From NCBI GenBank assembly GCA_022644775.1, contig JALCHN010000010.1, positions 1 to 53,185 on the forward strand: 53,185 bases of DNA, in the 5' to 3' direction. The translations under genes and the position numbers were made by a program. The notes under the pieces are model-generated. The model searched no databases and was not told the origin of the DNA. It was given only the letters and a program-made list of their open reading frames with translations. Shown here piece by piece: positions 11,301 through 19,378 of this stretch (positions are counted from its first letter, which is position 1; each line of letters starts with the position of its first letter). Source of the DNA: Eggerthellaceae bacterium. GTDB taxonomy: Bacteria > Actinomycetota > Coriobacteriia > Coriobacteriales > Eggerthellaceae.

Positions 11301-11320
11301 GCTGCGCGTCGGGAGGGACG

Positions 11321-11539
11321 CCGCGCGAAACGGAGGTCTTCACGCTCTGGGCCACCGGACACGGGTCGCGGGCAATCGAGGAGGAGCTGCAGGTGAGTTC
11401 GGCGACGGTGAAGACCCACCTGCGCCACATCTACGAGAAGTGCGACACGCACAGCCGCGCGGACATCCTCGACCTGCTCGAGAGCAGCGATCTGGACGAC
11501 GTCTCGCAAGACGAGGGACGCAACGGCACGCAGCAGTAA
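11321..11539 (+). pseudogene. Orphan LuxR-type helix-turn-helix remnant
   Basis: In one frame, running to TAA 11537-11539, the translation reads PRETEVFTLWATGHGSRAIE, then the recognition-helix signature VSSATVKTHLRHIYEKCDTHSR. This is the C-terminal GerE/LuxR DNA-binding domain, here followed by about 23 acidic residues. There is no start codon, ribosome site or N-terminal sensor or membrane domain: upstream is the queA terminator. It is the 3' end of a lost LuxR-family regulator gene, of the kind often found in many copies in Eggerthellaceae. The frame is still open over the whole domain, so the loss looks recent or the piece was carried in. Confidence 0.8.
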
Positions 11540-11631
11540 AGGCGGAAGGCGCAAGGCGCGGGGCGAAACGCACGCAACTGCCGCTCCGCCGGGCCCTTCG
11601 GAAACGCTCAGCGCCCGCAAATGGCATGCCG

Positions 11632-11751
11632 ATCAAGTTTTCGAAGCGAATCAGCCGTTTCGCCTTGGGATCGAGCACTTCTTTCAAACAGATTTGAGTT
11701 GTTTGTTCATTAACGGACGCAAGATGAAGGCATCTGCTTCGAAAACTTGAT
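11632..11751. repeat. AT-richer islet bounded by 16-bp perfect inverted repeats
   Basis: ATCAAGTTTTCGAAGC at 11632-11647 is repeated as its exact reverse complement at 11736-11751. The 88 nt between are clearly lower in GC than the surroundings and hold no credible gene. The form resembles a small non-autonomous element (MITE-like) or a long hairpin. From 11752 to 11965 I see nothing else identifiable. Confidence 0.6.
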
Positions 11752-11965
11752 TGAGAAGCCATATCCGCGCCTCTATCGTTTCGGGGATCGATTGAGAAGA
11801 GAATCCAGTCGATTCGCGACCCGGAACAAGAACGGTCGCACCTCGCCTCATCCCGCAGACGCGTTGAATTGCGGGGAGACCGATGCCGGGGGCAATTCGC
11901 GACAGCATCGCCTGCCTCCGTCGTCACACCCGCCCCACCCTGCAAGCAACACCGGTCGGAAGAGG

Positions 11966-12304
11966 CTACAGGCGCGCGGCGTTCGGATGGGCGCTCAAAC
12001 ACTCCTCAAGCAACACGGCCAGATCGTCGGCATAATCATCGATGCCGTCCTGATAGTCGAGCTCCTCGAGAACGGAGTAGCGCATCGCCTCCTCGCCGTA
12101 GGCGTCCCACAGCTCTTGCAAGCGCTTGTTGGCGAGCGTGTGGGTTTCTGCCTGCAAGCGCGTGCGGTTAAGCAGGGCGGGGACGTTGCGCGCGGCAGCG
12201 AGGAACACGTCGCCTGTGGGCTCCCACAGAAACGATACGACTCCCATCTGCGGTCTGAATTCTGCAGCTCTGCGCTTGAGCGCACGTTTGCGTTCGTTGT
12301 CCAT
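11966..12304 (-). CDS. Small GIY-YIG-like family protein
   Basis: A 112-residue protein, MDNERKRALKRR at the start, then MGVVSFLWEPTGDVFLAAAR, a central LQELWDAYGEEAMRYSVLEELDY and an acidic C-terminus. This pattern resembles short proteins annotated as GIY-YIG nuclease family members in Firmicutes and Actinobacteria, but the GIY and YIG motifs are not literally present, so nuclease activity is doubtful. ATG 12304 follows GAAAGGA at 5 nt. It stands alone in a repeat-rich gap between queA and queC. Confidence 0.55.
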   Translation of the reverse strand: MDNERKRALKRRAAEFRPQMGVVSFLWEPTGDVFLAAARNVPALLNRTRLQAETHTLANKRLQELWDAYGEEAMRYSVLEELDYQDGIDDYADDLAVLLEECLSAHPNAARL

Positions 12305-12387
12305 ACGATTCCTTTCTGTTGGCGGCAAGCGCGCACGTCGCATGATAGACGCAAGGGAAATGGAAGCGCCTCAGCCACGTGCATCGC

Positions 12388-12658
12388 GACCCGCAGCAGG
12401 GGCGCGAGCGAAGCGTCTCGCCCCTCCCGGCGAGCCCCAACCGCCAGCGTGTGACAATATCACGCGCCCTTGTTGTCATAAGCAGATGTGACGACATCAC
12501 GCGCCCCCGTTGTCACACGCAACCCGCAGCAGGGGCGACAGCGAAGCGCCTCGCCCCGTCCCGCGAGCTCACCAGAGCCGCGGCCCAGGCGTCCCGACCC
12601 GGCGACCCCCACCCGGCCGCAGGGGCGCGAGCGCAGCGCACGCGCCCCGTCCCGCGCG
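12388..12658. repeat. Three decayed copies of a ~48-nt GC-rich hairpin repeat
   Basis: Copies at 12388-12435, 12521-12568 and 12611-12658 share CCGCAGGGGCG-like starts, an AGCGAAGCG centre and CGCCCC plus CCCG ends, so each can form a hairpin (GGGGCG...CGCCCC). Two copies of the 29-nt repeat are wedged between the first and second. No gene is visible from 12305 to 12912. Confidence 0.65.
12451..12516. repeat. Two tandem copies of the dispersed 29-nt repeat
   Basis: Copy 12451-12479 (ends GTGACAAT and TTGTCAT) and copy 12488-12516 (ends GTGACGAC and GTTGTCAC) lie in the same orientation with 8 nt between. The second differs from the copy at 25-53 by one base. Confidence 0.85.
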
Positions 12659-12912
12659 CAGGCCAAGCCGCAGCAACCTGAAACGTCGCAACCCGCACGC
12701 GCCACCTCCTCGCGGGCGGCCGCAACAACCCCCTGCCCCAACGCGGGCCTGTGCACGGGGCGGGCGGGCGCGGAGGGCGCCGTCGAGCGCCCCGCCAAAG
12801 AAGCGCGCGTGAGAGGGCGCGCCTTGTGAGATCTGTCGGTCGTGCGGCCGGGGCATGAGGTGACGCCCGCCCCGACCCATCGGCGCGCCCCGAAGCGCGC
12901 TTCGACGCGGGA

Positions 12913-13746
12913 CTAGCGCGAGCCGGCGCCCTCCGCGCCCGCCCGCCCCGGCGTCCCGTAGTACTCCACGGGGTCTTCCACCCCATTGGCCCGGAAGGCC
13001 GCGATGCGGTCGCGGCAGGTCGCGCACGTTCCGCAGGGCGCATCGCCGCCCTCGTAGCAGCTCCACGTGAGCTCGTAGGGAACGCCCAGCTCGAGCCCGC
13101 GCTTCACCACGCCGGCCTTGTTCTCGTCGACGAACGGCGCCCGAAGGCGCACGCGCCCATAGGTCCCGATCTCGATCGCCGCCCCCATATGGTCGGTGAA
13201 CTCCGGCGAGCAATCGGGGTAGGCGTCGCCCGCCGCGTCGTCGGCATGCGCGCCCAGAAAGACCTCGGTCACGTCGTCGGGGTAGATCGACATCGCGAGC
13301 GCCGCGACCGCCGACAGCATGAGCCCGTTGCGGAAGGGCACATAGGTCGACACCGGCCCCTCCCCGTCTTCGGCGATCTGCTCGGCGTACGACTCGTGCT
13401 TGACGTCCTGGCTGCTGCCGGCCATCAGCGCGCTGTTGGAATCCTTCAGGATTTCGGAAAGGTCGAGCACGCGATGCGCCACGCCGTAATAGCGCGCCAC
13501 CGCGTCGGCGGCCTCGAGCTCGCGGCGATGCTTCTGCCCGTAGAAGACGCTCACCGTGGTCACGTTTTCGGCGCCCAGCTCGTCGACGGCCACCGCCAGG
13601 CAGGTCGTCGAATCCACGCCGCCGCTCGAAAGCACCACGGCCTTGGTCGCCGGCCGCTGCCCGGTCACGGCCGCTTCCCGCGCCCGTTCTTCCGCCTCTT
13701 CGGCCCGCGTCACCGCGACCGCGTCATGCAGGCTGTTCCAGCTCAT
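12913..13746 (-). CDS. queC: 7-cyano-7-deazaguanine synthase QueC
   Basis: A 277-residue ATP-dependent enzyme converting CDG to preQ0. The PP-loop SGGVDS lies at about residues 41-46, and the zinc site is a C-terminal C-x7-CGTCATC cluster ([15 protein letters not shown]). About 35 N-terminal residues precede the usual family start. ATG 13746 overlaps the queF TGA by four bases (ATGA type), so the two genes are translationally coupled. Third-codon GC is very high, like its neighbours. Downstream there is a GC palindrome but no convincing terminator. Confidence 0.95.
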   Translation of the reverse strand: MSWNSLHDAVAVTRAEEAEERAREAAVTGQRPATKAVVLSSGGVDSTTCLAVAVDELGAENVTTVSVFYGQKHRRELEAADAVARYYGVAHRVLDLSEILKDSNSALMAGSSQDVKHESYAEQIAEDGEGPVSTYVPFRNGLMLSAVAALAMSIYPDDVTEVFLGAHADDAAGDAYPDCSPEFTDHMGAAIEIGTYGRVRLRAPFVDENKAGVVKRGLELGVPYELTWSCYEGGDAPCGTCATCRDRIAAFRANGVEDPVEYYGTPGRAGAEGAGSR

Positions 13747-14255
13747 CGCGCACCGTCCCCGCTGTCGAGGTCGGAAAGCTGCGCGAACATGCGCTGGGCG
13801 GCCACCTCGCCGTAGCCGAACTTCGGATTTGCCCAGTTGGCGAAGGGGTAGATCGAAATGCCCCCGCGCGGGTAGAACATGCCGCGCACCTCGATGTACT
13901 TGGGGTCCATGAGCGCAACCAGGTCCTTCATGATCACGTTGGTCACGTCTTCGTGGAAGTCGCCGTGGTTGCGGAAGCTGAACAGGTAGAGCTTGAGGCT
14001 CTTGCTTTCCACCATGCGGACGTGGGGAATGTAGTTGATGTAGAGGGTGGCGAAGTCGGGCTGGCCGGTAATCGGGCACAGCGTGGTGAATTCGGGGCAG
14101 CGGAACGTGACCATGTAGTCGTGGTCCTGATGCTTGTTCTCGAACGTTTCAAGCAGGCTGGGATCGTAGTCGGCGGCGTAGCGCGTCCCCTGACTGCCAA
14201 GCTTGGTGAGCCCTTCGGCGGCGCGGTCGCGCCCGCCCTGTTGCGTTTCGGCCAT
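13743..14255 (-). CDS. queF: NADPH-dependent 7-cyano-7-deazaguanine reductase QueF
   Basis: A 170-residue reductase turning preQ0 into preQ1. It shows the catalytic Cys in [13 protein letters not shown] and the specificity motif VESKSLKLY, and is the short unimodular QueF form. ATG 14255 (MAETQQ) follows GGGAAGG at 7 nt; the frame open to 14288 is disregarded. It is first gene of queF-queC. No preQ1 riboswitch is visible upstream, only a TATAGT -10 box at 14295. Confidence 0.95.
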   Translation of the reverse strand: MAETQQGGRDRAAEGLTKLGSQGTRYAADYDPSLLETFENKHQDHDYMVTFRCPEFTTLCPITGQPDFATLYINYIPHVRMVESKSLKLYLFSFRNHGDFHEDVTNVIMKDLVALMDPKYIEVRGMFYPRGGISIYPFANWANPKFGYGEVAAQRMFAQLSDLDSGDGAR

Positions 14256-14294
14256 GTGCGTACCTTCCCTTCGGGTGCCGTGTTGCAACCGCCC

Positions 14295-14300
14295 ACTATA
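14295..14300 (-). promoter_or_regulatory. -10 box upstream of queF
   Basis: TATAGT on the minus strand, about 40 nt before the queF start, in an otherwise very GC-rich stretch. The -35 region is weak. Confidence 0.45.
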
Positions 14301-14396
14301 CCATGCGCGCGCGAAGGCCCGATGCCGCGCCCCTCACTCCGCGCCCGAAAGCGGTCGCGCCCGCGGCCCGAAAGCGCCCGCACGGGAACCCGCGCA

Positions 14397-14424
14397 TTGC
14401 ATATCCTCCCGCAACGCATATAAT
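14397..14424 (+). promoter_or_regulatory. Promoter of the lysine-riboswitch transcript
   Basis: TTGCAT (14397-14402), 16-nt spacer, TATAAT (14419-14424). The predicted start near 14431 lies just upstream of the aptamer. Confidence 0.8.
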
Positions 14425-14446
14425 CTTCGCACGGTATACACAGCCA

Positions 14447-14600
14447 TGATAGAGGCGCGGCCCCCATCAGTATCCCGCGTGCAACCCAGGGAAGGGGCGC
14501 GGGCGAAAGGGGCGGGCCGCCGAAGGGCGAAGGCTCCATCCTTCGCGCCTGGGGCGCAGCAGAACATGCTGCGCACTGTCGCTTTCGCGGAGAGCTATCA
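14447..14600 (+). promoter_or_regulatory. Lysine riboswitch (L-box)
   Basis: The stretch carries the conserved L-box blocks in order: GATAGAGG (14448), AGTA, the GCCGAAG block, CCTGG, CTGTC and the closing GGAGAGCTATC ending at 14599. P1 is GATAG paired with CTATC. Between the aptamer and the GTG start (14601-14672) CTCCG at about 14622 can pair with the CGGAG of the aptamer 3' strand, and GGGTCATG/CATGGCCC forms a hairpin before the ribosome site, so control of translation or termination is plausible. Known L-boxes turn genes off when lysine is plentiful. Confidence 0.95.
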
Positions 14601-14672
14601 CGACCGGTGCGGGCGCAAAGCTCCGAGCGGGTCATGGTAATCATGGCCCGGACCTCGACAAAGGAGCAATCT

Positions 14673-16256
14673 GTGGAATTCATCGGCACCTTCTGGTCGC
14701 TCGTGCCGCCCATCGTGGCGATCGTGCTCGCGCTGATCACCAAGGAAACCTACACCTCGCTGTTCATCGGCATCCTGGTGGGCGCCCTGCTGCTCGCCGG
14801 CGGCGACCCGATCAACACCCTCAACTACATCATCTCCGGCCAGATCGGCGACGGCGACGACGCGATGCCCGTGGGCTTCATCAACGCGATCTCCGATTCG
14901 TCCAACGCCGGCATCTTCGTCTTCCTCATCATCCTGGGCATCATGGTCGCCGTGATCAACAAGGCCGGCGGGTCGGCCGCCTTCGGCCGCTGGGCCGCCA
15001 CCCACATCAAGAGCCGCCGCGGCGCCATGCTCGCCACCTTCCTGTTGGGGTGCCTCATCTTCATCGACGACTACTTCAACTGCCTCACCGTGGGCGCCGT
15101 GATGCGCCCGATCACCGACGAGCAGAAGGTCTCGCGCGCCAAGCTCTCCTACCTGATCGACGCCACGGCCGCGCCCGTCTGCATCATCGCCCCGGTATCG
15201 AGCTGGGCGGCCGCCGTGTCGGCCACCGCCGCCGACCTCGACAACGGCATGTCGGGCATCCAGCTGTTCATCTCCACGATTCCCTACAACTTCTATTCGC
15301 TGCTCACGATCACCTTCATCATCGCGATCTGCTTCATGGGCTTCGACTACGGTCCCATGGCCAAGGCCGAATTCGAGGCCTACCGCAACGGTAACCTGGG
15401 CAACCTCACCGACGAGGCCCGCATGGAAAACGACCGCGCCCGCCTGTGGGACATGGTCCTGCCCATCATCATGCTCATCGTCTTCTGCGTGATCGGCATG
15501 CTCTACGTGGGCGGCTTCTGGGACCCTGAAGCCGAAGGCTTCGGCGACGCGTCCCTCGCCTTCGGCGACACCGACGCATCGGTGGGCCTGCCCTGGGGTT
15601 CGCTCGTGGCGCTCATCCTGTCCTTCCTCTACCTGCTCGCCCGTCGCACGATCACCTTCAAGGACGCCACCGATTGCATCGTCACCGGCTTCCGCGCGAT
15701 GGTGCCCGCCATGCTGATCCTCACCTTCGCCCTCACGCTCAAGCTCGCCACCAACGCCCTGGGCGCCGACGTCTACGTCGCCGGCCTCATGCAGAACGCC
15801 GCCGCCGGCCTGTTCAACTTCCTGCCGGCTATCATCTACCTGGTGGCCCTGGGCCTGGCCTTCGCCACGGGCACGAGCTGGGGCACCTTCGGCATCCTGA
15901 TTCCCATCGTCCTGCCGATCTTCGCCAACGACCCCACCCTGCTCACGATCGGCATCGCTGCCTGCCTGGCGGGCGCCGTCAACGGCGACCACTGCTCGCC
16001 GATTTCCGACACGACGATCATGGCCTCGGCCGGTTCCGACATCCACCACGTCGACCACGTGAGCACCCAGCTGCCCTACTCGCTCACCGTGGGCGCCATT
16101 TCCTGCGCGATGTTCCTCATCGCGGGCTTCGTGCAGAACTGGGTCATCTGCCTGCCGGTGGGCATCGCGCTCACGATCGGCACCCTGTTCATCCTGCGCG
16201 CCACCGTGGGCAAGAAGTCCTACGAGGACTTGAAGGCCTACGAGGCCGGCAAGTAG
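14673..16256 (+). CDS. NhaC-family transporter under lysine control (candidate lysine transporter)
   Basis: A 527-residue membrane protein with about 12 helices of the NhaC/ion-transporter superfamily: FIDDYFNCLTVGAVMRPITD, ATAAPVCIIAPVSSWAA, FATGTSWGTFGI and NGDHCSPISDTTIMAS are its family blocks. Sequence alone would suggest Na+/H+ antiport. The lysine riboswitch directly upstream argues for lysine transport: L-box-linked NhaC-type proteins were proposed as lysine transporters (called LysW in comparative work by Rodionov and colleagues). GTG 14673 is chosen because AAAGGAG lies 6 nt upstream; the ATG at 14643 lacks such a site. It is a single-gene unit ending in a strong terminator. Confidence 0.9.
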   Translation: MEFIGTFWSLVPPIVAIVLALITKETYTSLFIGILVGALLLAGGDPINTLNYIISGQIGDGDDAMPVGFINAISDSSNAGIFVFLIILGIMVAVINKAGGSAAFGRWAATHIKSRRGAMLATFLLGCLIFIDDYFNCLTVGAVMRPITDEQKVSRAKLSYLIDATAAPVCIIAPVSSWAAAVSATAADLDNGMSGIQLFISTIPYNFYSLLTITFIIAICFMGFDYGPMAKAEFEAYRNGNLGNLTDEARMENDRARLWDMVLPIIMLIVFCVIGMLYVGGFWDPEAEGFGDASLAFGDTDASVGLPWGSLVALILSFLYLLARRTITFKDATDCIVTGFRAMVPAMLILTFALTLKLATNALGADVYVAGLMQNAAAGLFNFLPAIIYLVALGLAFATGTSWGTFGILIPIVLPIFANDPTLLTIGIAACLAGAVNGDHCSPISDTTIMASAGSDIHHVDHVSTQLPYSLTVGAISCAMFLIAGFVQNWVICLPVGIALTIGTLFILRATVGKKSYEDLKAYEAGK

Positions 16257-16285
16257 CGCCGCCGCTCGCATCCGTCGCCCACGCA

Positions 16286-16316
16286 AGCGCTCCCGCACTC
16301 CGCGGGAGCGCTTTTT
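16286..16316 (+). terminator. Rho-independent terminator of the NhaC-family gene
   Basis: An 11-bp perfect stem (16286-16296 with 16302-16312), 5-nt loop and five T residues. Confidence 0.95.
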
Positions 16317-16374
16317 CGTGCCCAAACTATTTCATTGCAGCCAGGTCGAAGGGAAAAACGCAGGGAATCCCGAA

Positions 16375-17010
16375 CGCACCCTGACCATCGTCAACGAGTC
16401 GAATTCCAGCGCCCAGCGCATCGACGACGCCCTCGCCGCCCTGCGCGAGGGCGAGCCCCAGGGCACGGTCCCCGTCATCGCAGACGACGACTTCCACGAC
16501 CTCTACAAGCGCATCGACCGCGCCATGTACCGCTCCAAGCACCTGGGCGGCGACCGCGTCACCGTCTATTCCGACGCCCACCGCACCGAAATCAGCGCGC
16601 CCGAATCGGGCCACTGCTTCAGCCTGCAGGAGCGCTCGGCCTACGAATCGTCTAAGTTTCCCCTGCTCATGTCTAGGCGCTCGCCCGCTGGAAGGACCCG
16701 ACGCGCGGGGTGCTCTCACCGGCCGTCTTCGTGCCCGTGCTCGAAGACCGTCATCTCATCTGGGAGCTCGACCGGCACGTTCTGCGTCAAGCTTGCGCCT
16801 TCCAAGGAGCGCGCAAACGCCGCGGCCTCACCTACGTGCCCCGTTCGGTGAACCTGTCGCGCAGCGACTTTTCGGCGCCCGACCTGCACGAGACGATTTC
16901 CCAGGCCATCGCCGAAAACGGCCTTGCGCCCGCCGAGCTCGTGGCGAAGCTCGATGCCGAGGGGCTTGCCCCCATCACGCCCGGACAGAACGGCTTCTTC
17001 ACGGCGACCG
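16375..17010 (+). pseudogene. Broken GGDEF-EAL (cyclic-di-GMP) gene
   Basis: Two frames carry pieces of one gene. The first (to about 16665) ends in the last helix of a GGDEF domain, DLYKRIDRAMYRSKHLGGDR VTVYS. The second, from 16677, reads ALARWKDPTRGVLSPAVF, then VPVLEDRHLIWELDRHVL and VPRSVNLSRSDF, which is the start of an EAL phosphodiesterase domain. The codon before A-L, where EAL has its Glu, is TAG (16674-16676). The GG[DE]EF motif, the linker and most of the EAL domain are gone. No intact gene is present from 16317 to 17125. Confidence 0.8.
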
Positions 17011-17125
17011 CGCGCGCCAGGAGCTGGGCGCCGTGGCCGCGCGCGGGAGCCCCCAGCGGGGCCCCAGCGCCCATGGGCCCGCCGAGCCCGAACGAGCTCG
17101 GCGCGTCTCGCGGCCCTTCGGCACC

Positions 17126-18688
17126 CTAGAGCTTTTCGAGCGGAGCCTCGCTGTCGAAGGCGGGCGTGTCGGTCGCCGCCAATTCGGCCCGGTACTCGCG
17201 GTCGATCGCGCCCGCGCCCGAAGGCGGCGCCACCTCGAAGGGCACGGCCGGCGTGACCAGGCTCACCAGCGGCACCACCGCAAGCGAGACGAACATGGCC
17301 ACGGCGCCCGCCACGATCGACGAGCCCAGGAAGGGCACGACCATGTTGCCCACGGTAAGGCCCACGCCGCACGCGAAGCTGGCCCACACGCCCGCCTTCG
17401 ACACGCGGTTGCTGAACAGCCCCCAGAACAGCGGCCCCAAGAACGCGCCGGCGAGCGCGCCCCAGGAAATGCCCATGAGCTGGGCGATGAAGGTAATCGT
17501 CGAATGGTACTGCACGAGCGCGATCGCCGCCGAAATGGTCACGAAGACCACCACGAGGCCGCGCATCCACCCAAGCGACTGCGCCTCGGACATCTTCTTC
17601 ACCACGTTGCCCTTCAGCAAATCGAGCGTGAGCACCGACGAGCTCGTGAGCACCAGGCTCGACAGCGTCGACATGCTCGCCGAAAGCACGAGCACCACTA
17701 CCAGGCCCACCAAGAGGTCGGGCAGGTTAGAAAGCATCGTGGGGACGATGGAGTCGAAGACGGGCGTGGCGCCGTTGTAGGCGATCTGGTAGGCGTAGAG
17801 GCGGCCGAACCCGCCCAGGAAGTAGCTGCCGCCCGCCACGACGAAGGCGAACAGGGTCGAGATGATTGCGCCCTGCTTCACAGCCGGGCCGCTTTTGATC
17901 GCGTAGAACTTCTGCACCATCTGCGGCAGGCCCCAGGTGCCCAGACTCGTGAGGATCACGACCGCCACGAGGTTGACCAGGTCGGGTCCGAACATGCTCG
18001 TGAAGGCGCCCTGCAGGCTCGTGCCTTCGGCCGGGACCTGCGAGAGCGCAACGATCGCCTGCGAGGCGCCGCCGTTGTCGGCAAGCACCGCCGCCACGAC
18101 CGCCACGATACCGGCGAGCATCACGAGCCCCTGCAGAAAGTCGTTGACCACGGTGGCCATGTAGCCGCCCAGGACCACGTAGACGCAGGTCACAACGGCC
18201 ATCACGATGACGCAGACCTCGTAGGGCACGCCGAAGGCCATCGTAAACAGGCGCGAGAGGCCGTTGTAGACCGATGCGGTGTAGGGAATGAGGAAGACGA
18301 AGATGATGGCCGCCGACGCGATGCGCAGGGCGCGGCTGCGGTAGCGCTTGCCGAAGAATTCGGGCATCGTCGCCGCTTTCAGACGCTGGGTCATCTCGCG
18401 CGTGCGCGGGCCGAGCACCCACCAAGCGAGCAAGCTGCCCAGCACGGCGTTGCCGATGCCGATCCACACGGCCGAGATGCCGAACTTCCACCCGAACTGG
18501 CCGGCGTAGCCCACGAAGATGACCGCCGAAAAGTAGCTCGTGCCGAAGGCGAAGGCCGACAGCCACGGCCCCACGTTGCGGCCGCCGAGTACGAAGCCGT
18601 CAACGGTCGACGCATGCCGTCGCGTGTAGACGCCCACGCCGATCACGACGCAGAAGAAGACGACGATCATCGCTAGTTTTTCCCACAT
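17126..18688 (-). CDS. Sodium:solute symporter (SSS family)
   Basis: A 520-residue Na+-coupled carrier with about 13 membrane helices and a soluble C-terminal tail. Family features are the N-terminal GFVLGGRNVGPWLSAFAFG, the GGYMATVVNDFLQG stretch and LSASMSTLSSLVLTSSS in the sodium-site region. Substrate (proline, pantothenate, sugar, short acid) cannot be told from sequence. ATG 18688 follows AAAGGGG at 6 nt. It stands alone, converging on the GGDEF-EAL remnant; no clear terminator follows. Confidence 0.92.
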   Translation of the reverse strand: MWEKLAMIVVFFCVVIGVGVYTRRHASTVDGFVLGGRNVGPWLSAFAFGTSYFSAVIFVGYAGQFGWKFGISAVWIGIGNAVLGSLLAWWVLGPRTREMTQRLKAATMPEFFGKRYRSRALRIASAAIIFVFLIPYTASVYNGLSRLFTMAFGVPYEVCVIVMAVVTCVYVVLGGYMATVVNDFLQGLVMLAGIVAVVAAVLADNGGASQAIVALSQVPAEGTSLQGAFTSMFGPDLVNLVAVVILTSLGTWGLPQMVQKFYAIKSGPAVKQGAIISTLFAFVVAGGSYFLGGFGRLYAYQIAYNGATPVFDSIVPTMLSNLPDLLVGLVVVLVLSASMSTLSSLVLTSSSVLTLDLLKGNVVKKMSEAQSLGWMRGLVVVFVTISAAIALVQYHSTITFIAQLMGISWGALAGAFLGPLFWGLFSNRVSKAGVWASFACGVGLTVGNMVVPFLGSSIVAGAVAMFVSLAVVPLVSLVTPAVPFEVAPPSGAGAIDREYRAELAATDTPAFDSEAPLEKL

Positions 18689-18995
18689 AAAATGCCCCTT
18701 TATCGAGATCTGACCCTACACGGAGGCGCGCACACGAACCGCCGCGTCCGAGCGCAGACTCGGGCGAGCGCGTCATGTGCGCTACAGATATCGATAGGAA
18801 TAGGGGGCGTTGGAAGCGGCGCGGAACCCCGCGACGGGAAGGTCGCGTGTGAACAAAGGGGCCTGTACGTCGTCGATATGCATGCGGTCACTTTACCACA
18901 CGAAAGCGCCCATGCGCGCACGATTTCGCGACCGGCGCTCGAATGAGTCAACGGGGTCACATCTCTTTGGCTCACGCAGCCGACCTCGAAGCCGC

Positions 18996-19079
18996 CCGCT
19001 GCGGAAAATAGCGTACATTTTCGAACGCATTTCCGCCCATACGGCAGATGCTGTCCAGAAATGTACGTTATTTCAGCGG
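18996..19079. repeat. Long inverted repeat of unknown role
   Basis: AAATAGCGTACATTT (19006-19020) pairs with AAATGTACGTTATTT (19059-19073) with one G-T pair, and CCGCTG/CAGCGG extends the stem beyond a 4-nt bulge. It lies alone between the SSS symporter and the small-peptide gene. I see no gene between 18689 and 19137. Confidence 0.6.
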
Positions 19080-19137
19080 GGAGGCGCAGCTGAGGGCCGG
19101 ATGTCCCGCACGGCAGAGCGCGCCCGCCCCTCCACGC

Positions 19138-19170
19138 AAAAGGGGAACCGGATCGCTCCGATTCCCCTTT
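19138..19170 (-). terminator. Terminator of the small-peptide gene
   Basis: A stem AAAGGGGAA/TTCCCCTTT plus CGGA/TCCG with one mismatch and a 4-nt loop, followed on the minus strand by TTTTG. It is 45 nt past the peptide stop. Confidence 0.8.
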
Positions 19171-19215
19171 GGGGCGCGCAACCGCTACGGTCACGCGCGG
19201 TATGTCCTTATGCGC

Positions 19216-19302
19216 TTAGGCGACCACGGAAGCGACCATCGCGATAGCGGCAACGGCCAGCGGGGCGGAAGCGATGAGGTTCTTGGTGAATACGTTCTTC
19301 AT
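19216..19302 (-). CDS. Small hydrophobic peptide of 28 residues
   Basis: ATG 19302 to TAA 19216. The peptide starts MKNVFTKNLI and continues as an Ala/Val/Ile-rich hydrophobic segment ending in VVA. It looks like a single membrane helix or a bare signal sequence with a Lys-containing N-terminus. AAGGAG lies 9 nt before the ATG, a consensus promoter (TTGAAA-17-TATAGT) lies at 19350-19378, and a terminator follows at 19138-19170. Promoter, ribosome site, compact frame and terminator together make this a real transcription unit. I recognise no family. Function unknown; membrane peptide, toxin-like or signal peptide are possibilities. Confidence 0.75.
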   Translation of the reverse strand: MKNVFTKNLIASAPLAVAAIAMVASVVA

Positions 19303-19349
19303 AGTGAGCTCTCCTTCGTATGTCTGCATCTTCGTTTCTTGCGGATGAG

Positions 19350-19378
19350 ACTATACGGTCCCCGGCATCCCGTTTCAA
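19350..19378 (-). promoter_or_regulatory. Consensus promoter of the small-peptide gene
   Basis: On the minus strand: TTGAAA (19378-19373), 17-nt spacer, TATAGT (19355-19350). The predicted start is near 19343, giving a leader of about 40 nt. The rest of 19379-19542 is AT-richer and holds no other feature I can name. Confidence 0.8.

Noticed and set aside
11684-11908. 74-codon minus frame in the AT-richer islet
   Set aside because: No ribosome site or recognisable motif, and it crosses one inverted repeat; not supported as a gene.
12388-12658. Possible CRISPR array
   Set aside because: Repeats are imperfect, have hairpin form and irregular spacing, with no constant-size unique spacers or cas genes. 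The G5T3 tract was rejected for lack of spacers too.
14256-14340. PreQ1 riboswitch before queF
   Set aside because: No preQ1-type hairpin with an A-rich tail pairing into the loop is visible in the short leader.
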